Shown here in pieces: positions 24,653-37,000 of a DNA stretch of 64,000 nt. Under the pieces are notes generated by a model, which searched no databases, was not told the DNA's origin, and saw nothing but the letters and a program-made list of their open reading frames with translations. The position numbers and the translations under genes are program-made. Origin of the DNA: Colias croceus. Taxonomy: Eukaryota > Arthropoda > Insecta > Lepidoptera > Pieridae. How positions within the stretch are numbered: position 1 is the first letter of the stretch; every line of letters starts with the position of its first letter. The stretch is from contig NC_059544.1 of the NCBI RefSeq assembly GCF_905220415.1, positions 11,410,501-11,474,500 of the forward strand. Direction: 5' to 3'.

Positions 24653-26886
24653 GGTACACATACACTACACAGGTGAACCCCTCGCTACAATGTGCTGTGA
24701 CTATACAGTAAAGCCAAATGTGGAACAAACCCACTATACCGTACCAAACTTGAAGTAAAACAAACTTCAGAAAGTCCTTTAATTTAATTATATCATATTC
24801 ATAAATGTAAAACTATGTCACAGCACATTATGAGCGTGCAAGCACTATAATACTGCACACATTGAATAAAGGAAGATCTGAAGATAGCAACTTTATAAGC
24901 AATTACTATTGCCAATGTTATCGAGAAGTCATAATTCAATGAAATATGTCAATCGTTATATCTTATTGGGAGTAAATAGATCAATTGTGTATCTTTATTT
25001 GTATATTAAAAAAATTCTAAACTATAAATTCCATGTCAATTCTAGTAAGAATAAATTGTTAATTACCTGCCATTATTCAATTATATTCAATTACCTAATT
25101 GATTACAGTATTAAATATTTAAAATTAGCAAATCAATCAACAAACAATCACAAAATGTAAGTGATGCTCACAAGACAAAGATACAAGCAGAATGAAACTG
25201 ATCGAGGCTTGTTATCACTCATTAAGATGCAGATGATAAGCATGTTTGGTGTTCGGCAAGCGGACAAATAAATAATTTGGGGCAAGCGTTTATGGCATTC
25301 ATTATTTACTAAGATCTCATATCATCAACCTGAAATCTCGGGAATGAAGACAATTCTTGTTTGTTTACAGCACAGATGTGTTTGAATATCACAGAATCGT
25401 AAAACACCACATACTTGTTTATACATCTTTTATGTGTAAGTAAATACCTATTTAAAATTACTGACCATGAAAATAATTATGCTGATCAGATATAGTTAAT
25501 TATCATCATTGAATGTTTTATGTATGTACACTTATATCATAATTAGATAGAATATGATTATCTGTAATGAGTAAGTAATTGAATTGATTGTAAGTACAGT
25601 ATTTTTTGTGTTAATATTTTAGAAGTATATGATCTACTTTGCCAGTAATGATGCAGTTATAATGTTAATTTTATGCATAAAATTAGGTACAATATTGCAA
25701 TGGCTCTTTCATGAAATAGATAAACAATAAAATGTAAAATAAACACAGAGTATTTATTTACATAAGGAAGAAGTGGAAAGTCCAGAGTCCTCGCAATATT
25801 AAACACGATTGCGAAATAAACGCAATAAACGCACTGTGGTAATATGCACCACCACTCAATGTTAATGAAAAAAAAAGTATGCTTACCTTGCCAAACTCAT
25901 CGTAATCGCTTTACTAAAGTTATGAATTAAATAGGTAATTCCACTTATAAATACGTCAATTTCCTTATATTGTTCTTATTGTATTCATATATCCTTGAGG
26001 CAACTGTGTTTATAATATACAGAACACTTCGATAATATCATTATTAACTTTATCATGTGAACTTGTTAAGTAATGGGGTCAAAAGAGCACGAAACTTTAA
26101 AAATATTCACACAATTTGCATGATCCTCATCCAATACTTCCAATAGAAATGAAAATTGAAAGACATGAACGTGACAATCGACAACTGCCGAGTGACGTAA
26201 GAAAAAGAAGCACGTAAGAAGAACAAAAGAACCACCAAGAACTGTCAAATGTCAATCAATTTGACGTTGTCAAATCTTTTTTTTTAATAATTTATTCATA
26301 AACATGGATACAAGTCCTTCAGTCGCAATCAATTCAATTCAATTCAATATTTTAATTTATGGCAGTACTGCTCCCGCTTACTTAGACTTCCCGCCAAAAA
26401 GTCCCCGTTGTCAAATCTCAAGTAGTAGTGTTGCTAGATTTGTAAATATTATTGGACTAAGAGAAGAAGAAGAAGAAGATTTGTAAAAACCACAACTATC
26501 TTCAAAGTATGTACAATCAAGTTCGGTTTACCGTGGATTTATTGATTTAAAATATCATGTAATAAATTATTAAGAAGAAAACGTATAATATTATGCTAAC
26601 TCAGTAAACACTGACTCACACATTCCATTCAACAGCGTCTTCAGCAGCATACTTGAAGCATAGGCCGTAACTTAATATTATGATAATATATGTATTCTGT
26701 TTTTTATTATACCTATTATTTAAAAAATGAGCACATTGAATTTAATACCTTTAGCGGTGTAATTTCTCGACGACATGCGCAATTTAATATATTATGTTTA
26801 AATTTATACGCATACCAGAGAAAAAAAAAATATCATGAGGAAACCCGCAAATTCAAAATCATCATTATAATATTATTATAGCCTTC

Positions 26887-26945
26887 AAACTCAAACATTT
26901 ATTTATTCAATTAGACTTCTAGAAACACTTTCGAATCGTCTTTTT
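26887..26945. repeat. Second copy of the AACTCAAACATTTATTTATT repeat
   Basis: CAAACTCAAACATTTATTTA followed by TTCAATTAGACTTCT matches the repeat at 2243. The copy is short and truncated on the right. Confidence 0.5.
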
Positions 26946-26984
26946 TACAGGAATTCAAATATTAAATTTATAACAGCATTCAAA

Positions 26985-27072
26985 TGATGCCGAGTTGGCC
27001 TTGGGATCATGGGATAATGTAGCGGAAACGGTATTGGTCAGGCAGGGGGTAACGTGGGTTCCAATCCCGCCT
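26985..27072 (+). repeat. tRNA-like SINE remnant
   Basis: TGCCGAGTTGGCC resembles a pol III A box, and GGGTTCCAATCCCGCC, about 55 bases downstream, resembles a B box. The sequence between does not fold into an intact tRNA that I can see. It is probably a worn SINE head and not a functional tRNA gene. Confidence 0.35.
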
Positions 27073-27395
27073 CGTGATCGAATTTAATATATTTTTCTTT
27101 AAAAAAATTCATAGATTGAAAATGTAGCACCTAGGTACTAAGAATTTACTAAGTAGTAAATCTATTTTTAAAGTTAGTTTAAGACGTGAATAATTTTTAC
27201 AGAAGTAAGTAATATTATATTACGTATGTTGTATTATTTTTTTCGTAATAAATGAAATTATGAATTAAAATTTGTATGCCTTTGATTTTTCTTTTTTATT
27301 TTAAATAAAATCTACAAAGGGGATTTTTCGATAGCGCTCATTTAGCCTCGAATTACTTATTTTTTTTACACTTGACAAATTAGGCTTATTATAAA

Positions 27396-27600
27396 CTAGC
27401 TTTCCGCCCGCGGCTTTGGCCGCGTTTTCAAAGAAAAACCCGTTCCCGTAGGATTTCCAGGATAAAACCTATCCTATATTTCTCGGGTATCAAAATATCT
27501 CTATACCAAATTCCATGCAAATTGGTTCAGTAGTTAAGGCGTGATTAAGTAACAGACAGACAGACAGAGTTAACTTTCCCATTTATAATATTAGTATGGA
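27396..27600 (-). mobile_element. Helitron-like copy downstream of Rtnl1
   Basis: CTAG at 27396-27399, then CTTTCCGCCCGCGGCTTTGG, a GACA run, and the left-type end TTTATAATATTAGTATGGA. Same subfamily as the copy at 1688-1933. Confidence 0.65.
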
Positions 27601-28094
27601 TTTTGTCAGTGTGAAAATAGAAGAATCAAGGAGCGTAAATGTCCTAAATTCAATTAAACTCTTGTAATTATTTATGTAATGTCTTCAAATAAATATAGCT
27701 GGAATCGCAAAACTATTTTTCAGCATATGTAATTATTTGATAAACTATAAAATTCAGGTAGTGTATCAACCCAAGTTAGGTAAACATAATAAAAGAACAA
27801 TATTTGAAAAAAATCTTTATTGTTTTCGCATAAACGGTCAAATCTCTTACACATATGACAAAACTTCGTTTTAACGAATCGACAAAAGTAAATCAAGCGG
27901 GGCTTACGACTACAATAAAACAACAATAGGTTCGACAGTTATTTTAATTTAAAATTTCAAAAAGCAAATACAATAAACTCCGCATGACTCGTCTCATAAA
28001 GCTTTACACGTAAAGTAGTTAATAGTACAATAAATATAACAAACAGTGAAACTCCAGCGCTAATAAGAACGTAGTGCTCACTCTCTCTCTCTCT

Positions 28095-31000
28095 CTACTT
28101 GTCCTTCTCACTCTCCGACTTCCTGCCGATGGGCACCAGCGCTCGCACCCTGCAACACAACAACATGTTACAACATTGTAATAAACATTTTTAAAATTAC
28201 AAAAAAATAAAAGCTATACAATTTATAAAAAAGTGGTTTTATTTTTAGCTGTAACAGTTAATAATTACAAAAACGATAAGGTAAGTAGCTGCAGAAACCT
28301 ATAGTTTTTTAATTATTGGCAATTTTAATGACTATCTAATGAATTCAGACAGAACTTAGATTTGATTTAATAAATAACCTTTCCCTTATATTTTATTAAT
28401 ACAATATATACATAAAAAAAAAAAACAAATTAGACGCTTGCAAAATCATAAATAGTCGTATCTGAATATCTAGGATACATCTTGCTTTTTGACATATTCA
28501 TAAGACTACATTGCTTCTTCTCCCTACTTTGCCTTGAGCTACTTGTACCTACTTTAACTAATAACTATCCAAACAAAAATAATCCACGTTAATATGTATA
28601 TACTAACTTGGCTGTGATCTCGTGGTACTTGGCGCGCGCGATCTCCAAGTTCGCGTCCACTTGCGCCTTGTTCAGCTCGTACGCCTTGGGCAGCGTGAAC
28701 AGCGCTATCCAGCCTGCAAAGTGTTAAATATCACATTTATTCACGTTGGCAACATATTATATAAAAATAAATTCCCTTAGTCACAGCTCACGGCATCACA
28801 CGTGAACGGCTGGACCGATTTCGATTATGTGTCTGTTATTGTCATAAGGATGTTACACAAGAAAAATTCAAGAAATTTTCGCTAGAAAATTAAGAAAATG
28901 CGAAAACATAACGGCCATGAAAGTGAACGTCTGTCAGGTCAGCTAGTATTCAATAAAAATTTAATAGGTAGAATAGAATTGAGAACCTCTTTCATTAATT
29001 TAAATTAAAATTAATTTAAAGTAACAAATCATTATTTATGTTCACATTATAATGTGCTTACATTACAAATGTTTAGTATAATAACATAATAATAATATAT
29101 GGAAATGACCAGTAATAAAAAATGGCCTCAAAACATTCATGTACCTATAATATTCTTTTATATGCATGTGAGTATATTGTATTAAACTTTTTGAACAAGA
29201 GTCGAATGCATTATTGTATCAATAAAATAGTTGAAATGCACCATTTAACGTACCGAAAAGAGATCCTACCACTGCATCTGGTACTTAGTTGTTATCAATT
29301 TAGTGTATAATTATGTCGCCAGTCGCATACTAATAAAATACGTGCAAGCTTAAACGCAGTTTTATTTAAAGTCCTAATCACAGCGCTAATCACATGTTTA
29401 CCGCGAATCTTGTATAAATAATAGAATAAACAGCAAGAAACATAACTGACCGAGTATGATGAGCGTGATGCCGTTGAAGCAGGCGCCCACGTATGTGAGG
29501 CACCACAGCAGCACGCCGAACTTCAGAGAGTCCACCAGGTCCTCCACCAGGAACAGCCTGCAAACCAACACCAGATACTTTGATTAAAGTATTCAAGCTA
29601 AAAATGACTAATTCATTATTCGATTTCGATACGCATGAAACAGCAGCAACAGTCTTATGATTGTAACTGCAGCTGCGGAGATATATAATATTATGTCATC
29701 CTTTAGTGATAGTGACACTTTGTGAGTACACTTGACCATTCAAAGCGACTGTCCATAGATAATTAATTATTATTATTTATAATAGTTACTTACATTAGTT
29801 TAAAAGATACTTACTAACATTAATGGATCTAATTGTTAAAAATAAAAAAATAAAATAATCTCTTGTGAGAGATTGGTGTCTAGGTAATAGGTTTCAAAAG
29901 AACTTAGGCTTTGCCATACGCGTTAGAGCGCTAAGCTGACGATAGCCATATTTTAGTCACTCAACTTATTACCTCTAAACCGATTTACTTCTGTTCATAT
30001 AACAAAGTACTTCATCAGCTGACTTTTATTATTCAATTTTAAATGCAATATATGATAGTGACTTTTATAGACATTAGTATCTCCTTGATCTTATATTTTA
30101 TGCAACATGTATCACTTATGTAGATGATTCTTATCTCTTTACACTGCTAAAACTAGTTCCTAATGTCGGTATGAAGACAAATTCAACAAAAAAATAAATC
30201 CTTCTGTCTCAATAGATTTAAATATCACTTGTAGTGATGTTAATGCTTGTTATCAAGTAAAATAACATTATTCAACAACATCATAATAAAACAAATAAAT
30301 TATAAATCACCACCGAACGGTAATAATATATTCACCATGTTTCATTTTTGTATGAAATAATAACACAGGATCTGCGCAAACGGGCCACCGACCACATCCA
30401 CCTGCGGCCAGCGACAGCCACTTGTCACATTTTTTCACTCGCTGCAGAAGTGTTCGCGTCAAAAAATATGAAGAAATATGACAAGTGGCTATCGCTAGCC
30501 ACCAGTGGCTGTGGTGGTCGATGACCCGTTTACTCACAGCCTTAAACATGTTTATGTTACTTCCAAATTACATACTTGGTATCCTAAAAAACAACAAATT
30601 AACATATAATTATCACACCATACCTGCGCAGTTCATGCAGTGCCGCGTTACAGTGCGCAGTGGCGGCGGCCGCCAGCGACTGCGCGCGCTCTACTCCCAC
30701 ACTGATGTCCTTCTCTAGCAACCATCTGGAAGTGGACACATGTCTTCGTTAGCTTTTGATTTTTTTTTATTGTTTTTTGAGGAGCTTCCGAAGCCTAAGA
30801 GCTTCACTTTAAGACAAGTAGTATCTGTTGGGGCTTAGGAGTGTGTAAGTTCTAAACGTTTGATCTTCAAAATGTATATGTCACCGTCATCTGGTTGAAT
30901 CTGCTATTTGATTGAATGACTTCATTACTAGCGCGTTCATTTAATGACGACGTTCAATTGAACGACTAGCCCGAAAATTGACTAAACAAGCGTCATTCAA

Positions 31001-34000
31001 GGTTCATTCTATTGCTAATGACTTATGAGTAATTTATGATTCCTTTAGAGAACTTCAATAGGTACATAAGCATTAATGACGACGTTCAATTGAACGACTA
31101 GCCCGAACATTGACTAAACAAGCGTCATTCAAGGTTCATTCAATTAAATAGCAGATTCAACCAGATGACTGCAACACATACACATACACATACAAGTACA
31201 CGTAGAATTTATTATTGCTAATGACTTATGAGTAATTTCTGATTCCTTTAGAGAACTTCAATAGGTACATAAGCATTAGTGTGTGGGCGATGCATTGGTC
31301 GAGACCTTCGCCGGAGAAAAATTAGTCGTAGTAAAAACTAAAATAAAATGTTGAAAAACACAGAACTTAATGCTAATCGTGCCTTTTATGCTTTCTAAAA
31401 AACTTGTTAAATTAATTTAAACTTTCACTTAATAAATAAGAAAAGTATAGAAGGGTAGGTAGCAGGGACTAAAACCAAATAATAAAGCTGATAACCTAAT
31501 TGCCCAAAACAATTATCTGAAATATTTTCCCTCTACCATACAACAATTAATTTTTAGAAACCCCTTTCTCTCAGGATACAACACAACTTGACAAAACCAT
31601 TTGCGCAAAACTAATCATAAGTAAGCAACAACAAAAGTGAAATCTTTTTGCAACGTATTGTTATAAGTTTAAGAAATAACATTACACAGGTACATATTTT
31701 GTTCTATTCTAAAATGTAATGCGACACTATGACAACACCGTTCCAATTGGATGACTGAGATTGCTAATTTTTATCTGACTTGGCGTCATAAAAAGCTATG
31801 ATGTCACTTTTTGAGAAGTAGGTACCTATATTGCGATGAGTAATTCAATTTTCTAGTTATGATGAAATGTATAAAAAATATGCTACTGATATAAATTAAG
31901 TCAAACAATCCACCATATTTATATATTTTAATAGGACATTAGTTTTGCTTCGATGGCATAGAATATTCATAAAAAATATTTATGTATGAAATAAGTACGT
32001 TGGTAGGCCCTATGTAAAAATTACTAAAAAAATTACAAGCATTTGTATACTAATACATAACAGTTCTCGAATCAGCATAACCTCAACCGCATTACTTTTA
32101 ATGCAGTTATGTACTAAAGTGATAAGGTGTATTTGTTTAATATTCATGGAGATAACTTTGTATACTTTCGAGATAAGTGAGAAATTGGCACTGATATTTT
32201 GACATCCAACAATAACTTACGCATTTTATTCGAGCTATTAATATTCATTATTATTAATTTAATCATTTGATAATCATCTGTTAGGCGATAAAAAAGTCAA
32301 ACATGCACAACAACATATAAGATTTTATGAATTGCTTTGCATTAATTAACAATATACAAATTCTTTATTTATTTTTGCATGGACAATTAACATTTAAACA
32401 TACATATATTATAATCTGATTAACGGTATAAATTATATGACTACTTACTCCCTAAATAAATAAAAAAGATTATCTTAGCTTTCTCTTTACCTTCACTAAT
32501 TATATTTCGTGACGTCTTATTAGGTAACGTCTCCCTTATGAATTGATCGATATATTCAAAACAACTCACTTGAAGGGGTGTCCCTCGTTCGTCTTCTGCA
32601 CCGCTTGCAGCACGTTCTTGTATATACGGAAGGCGACGGCCGCGGAGAGCGCCAGCAGCGACGCGTAGGCGAGCACCGACACCACCGAGCAGCAGGCCAG
32701 CGCCACGAGCAGCGCCAGGCCTGCGCCCAGCGCCGCGCCCGACCGCGGGGCTGACCGCCAGTAGATCAGGGATTCCACTGCGAACATTACATGGCTATGT
32801 TAGAGAAACTGCTCCAGCCAAGTTGTCTAAAAGCTGCAACCGGGACACTATCCCATATGCTAATCTAAGTGGAAAGGAGGGCTCACTGCAAACGTAATCG
32901 TGAATTATTTGGGATATTGCTTTAGTTAAAAATTTAACTAAAAGCTGCGGTAGGGCCACCACCCTAAAATCTACATCTAAAACAAGTGATAACTGCGTTA
33001 AAAACAACCGACTTCAAACTTGCACTTGCAAAATTTACAAATACCTACAGACAAAAATGCTCATAAAATAAAAACTACTGGGCCTATCCGAATAAAATTT
33101 TTATGGGACCAATTCGACACCATCCCGCATCGAACAAAAAAAGAATCACGTAAATCGGTTCAGAAACCTCGGAGTAATCGGTGTACATACATAAAAAAAA
33201 AAAAAAATATACCGGCAGAATTGATAACCTCCTCCTTTTTTTTGAAGTCGGTTAATAAAATAAATCCCAGCTCTTCACATTGTTTATCATCAATAGATAT
33301 TTGGATCGAATAAACAATGACGACCGTTATCAAGAATGAGGAAAAAGCTTAAAAAGGGAAATGTTGATGCCAGATGCCGGTAGATATAAATTTTAATATT
33401 GGCTATATTTTTTTTAATAATGGTGATTATGTAGTAGTCGTCATTGCTTCTGTCGCTTGTGGGTACTCGACTTTTAAGGTAAGATATAAGTGAAGGTCTG
33501 TAACTGTATTTTATAAAGTGAAAGTGAGGAGGAAAAAAATAATCTGAATGGTCTTGTTTGTACAATGGTCAACTAGGAAATATCTTCGGTATTAAAATGA
33601 AGTATAATCACAGTATTCAATAGTGATAGGTTGTGTACATCATTGTGTTTGCATGGATATGACAAAATAAAAGATGTTAATTCGACTGCATTCCGTTTAG
33701 TAAAATAACAATTTTAGTGGACCACAACAACAAAATAAAAGGAAACGTTAGCCTCAATTATTGTGAACTCATAAAATATTTGGTAGTTGTTTAAGTACAG
33801 TCTATTGTACCATATTATAATAGTCGAATGAGAAAGTAAACAGGTATAATGAATGCTCCTTGTATTAAGACACGCCATAACAGTATACTAAACTAAAGTT
33901 ATATAAATGTTTCCATTCTACAAATAGCAAAAGTCAAAACTAGTTCACAGTAGAAAAAAGAAAAATGTTCTGTACCAAATACTATTGTTGAGTGTTTAAA

Positions 34001-37000
34001 ATGAGAGGACATAATGGGAGGAAAAGCAGCCTTTTGAAATTGTGTACTCGAAAATACAAAACGTGCGAATTCGCAACAAAAAATAAACCTAAAAAAAAAT
34101 AGTGGCCAAAATTTTCAAATATATGGGACAATTTGGACAAAAAACAGGAAGCATTGTGAATAATTCAAAGGGACTTGGTGACACACAGGCCGATGTAAAA
34201 TAACTTTTTTCTATTCTGGTACGTTACTAAAGATAGGTTGTATTAAAACGGCCGCTTCAAAGGTTCGTTCGCGTGGCTGGACGGCGGGTGCGGCCGGCGG
34301 TCGCTTCCGAGCAGGCCTACAAGTGTTAACGCGTTTCCTTCCTGGGTAATTGCTTGTAGAGTGTGAGCACGTAAGGTTTTTATCAGTGTATAAGCGCTAG
34401 ACCTAAACGCGATTATGATCTTTGCTTAAATGGATTGCAAAAAAATGTATGTTATTGTTTATTCATTATTTGTTCTATTGTCCAGTAAACGCATAATATG
34501 AATTTTAAATTAAGTACATGCCCTGTTAAGCTTTGATTATATGATTATTTTATTTATAACGGTATAAAAATATAGGTATCTTTGATTAAAAAAAATACTC
34601 CTATCCAACGATGAATTAAAACAGATAATTTTGCTGTATAAATTATAAACATTTGCAAAATTGCTTAATAAACACTTTTACATTTATTTTCCAGTACGCG
34701 AAACCGCGTTAATTTCATTCGTTAGCACATATTATATTCGAGTCGTCAGTGTTATAGATACAGATGTTCAATGCTCATTATCCCTTGAACAACATTGAAA
34801 CGAACAATTGAACACACAAAATTAATTCACGTGAAAGTCATGTGCATGTCAAAGTCATCTTCAAAGGTTAACTAACTTACTTAAGGTAAAATTAAGGTAT
34901 ATTTTTAAAAAGCTCATAGTTATGCTCCGTTAAATAAAGAAGTGTAAAGTGGTGAAGGTATGAGAAATGTCGTAAATAATTTGATGAAAACCGGTACCTA
35001 TCGACGGATGGGAACGAACGCCTACGTGATTAGAATCGAGATAAAGATAATTTATATTTTTAGATATATTATGACACATTCGTAACTAATAATATCGAAT
35101 TTTTCCAATTTATAATGATAAACTAAATTTTAACATGTTTTTTAATATCAAATAGAAAGGCGAATGTCAAAATAAGTAAAAGTTTTAACACTTTTTAATA
35201 ACAATATATTTATAATGTTATTTTTATGCACGAAATGAAATTTAATTAATATTAATGAATCTATGTTTTATAACTTTTTATGGTCTCCCTGTTAAAAAGG
35301 CCTCGTATGAAATGTTCTTTGAATGCAATGGAAAGTAACATTATGGTAAAATAACTTTTAAATCATATTTATGCAACTTAATTTCCGCTTACTAGTTACA
35401 TTCTCACTGCGAAATTATTAGCTTCGAGCGAAGCCAAAGACCTGCGCTCTGCCGTGTCTTACATGACTTGTGTTTCGCGTTCGTTTCCTTGAAATAACCG
35501 AAAACATGACAGAAACTGGTGATCCGATAAGATAAACAATGATACTACACATCTCTCCTACAACGAGAACGTGAAATAAACGCGACACGCACAAAATCTA
35601 TTGTGATGATGGTATCCAACAATATGTTGTCCACGTAATCACTTTTACACGCGGTGTAACTGCGTTAAGGTTGGCCGCGCGGGCGCACACTTCACTCAAA
35701 AACCGTACAAGGTATTCACAATTGAAATAAAAGGGTAGGTTTTGTACCTGGTCCTCTCGGGGGGAGGTCAACGTACTGCGCGTTGTTGCGAGGCGACTGC
35801 TTCGGGCGCGCCATGTCGACGGAGTGGCCGAGGCGGGAGGGCAGAGCCTCCGCGCTGCCACGCCGCCGCCTTTCACACACGTCACCGCGCGGGCTCCACG
35901 CCGCCGGGCCCGAGCGGACCGCCGCCAACTCACTCACCATACAACGCACTTATCTTTATTTAAGGTGACGAGATTTGGTTCGAGTTCGATTTGCTATCGC
36001 TGTGCATCGAGATTCGAGAGATATGGACCGACGAAATTGACGATACGATAAATTAAATGCCGTTTTTATCATATTGTGTATATTGCATTCTCTAGATTCC
36101 TAAACTTTAACGTTGCATATGAAGTACTGATAATTTAATTAAATAATTGCTACGTTCTGCATTTTCTCTAAAAATAACCAAAGCGCATTAAACTTATTTG
36201 GTGCAATAAAAACATTTCAATTTCAATAATTTTGTCATAAACAAACGAGCATCTATAACGGTACTGGTTTTTAAATCAATCGAGATAAAAATGGTAATGG
36301 AAAATGTATTCCGTTAAACTTCAAAAACAAACAAACAGTCCACAGAAAGTAGCGCGTTTGGTCATCCTACTTCTAAGCGATTACCGATAAAACAAAATTT
36401 ATGCTTATTTAGATATAATATGTAGATTAATTACATATAAAATATGTTGCGTTATATAAACATTGACTTTGTAACACATTGTCGCTATATCAAAGCAATA
36501 TATCTATACTAATATTATAAAGCTGAATAGTTTGTTTGTTTGTTTGTTTGTTTGAACGCGCTAATCTCGGGAACTACTGGTCCGATTTGAAAAATTATTT
36601 CGGTGTTAGATAGCCCATTTATCGAGGAAGGTTATAGGCTATATATCATCACGCTACGACCACCAGGAGTGGAGCCACGGGGGTGAAACCGCGCGGAGCA
36701 GCTAGTGGAATATATGCATCTTTTTCATGACATAGGTACTTTCTAATGTCTGAAAATTTGATATCTGAAAAGAAACTCTATATGTTACAGACCAGACAAA
36801 AAAATCCATTAAAAGCGTTGGCTTATCTTTCTGTTGAGATAAAGTTACAATGAACGTTTCAATTTACAGCTAACGGAAGATGAAACAAAAAGTTAGACTG
36901 AATCCGACCGTATACATTCGTATCGTATTTAATACAATGTAGAAGATTTATAAGGATTAAAATAACTTCCGCAGAACAAACATTTAGGTAACTATGTATA

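Larger units (their letters stand above)
24653..28094. other. Intergenic region between RFVT and Rtnl1
   Basis: No coding exon was found. It contains repeat fragments (26887-26945, 26985-27072) and a Helitron-like copy at 27396-27600. Near 26060-26285 the minus strand carries a TGACATTTGACAGTTC stretch and a TTACGTCA motif about 1.4-1.6 kb upstream of the first RFVT coding exon; this could be its promoter and an untranslated exon, but nothing proves it. The right end (about 27815-28094) is the Rtnl1 3' UTR, with TTTATT (AATAAA on minus) near 27813. A CT microsatellite lies at 28081-28096, ending inside the Rtnl1 stop codon. Confidence 0.5.

Noticed and set aside
26985..27072. A functional tRNA gene
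   Set aside because: A/B-box-like strings are present, but I cannot fold a cloverleaf and the B box deviates from consensus; a SINE remnant is more likely.
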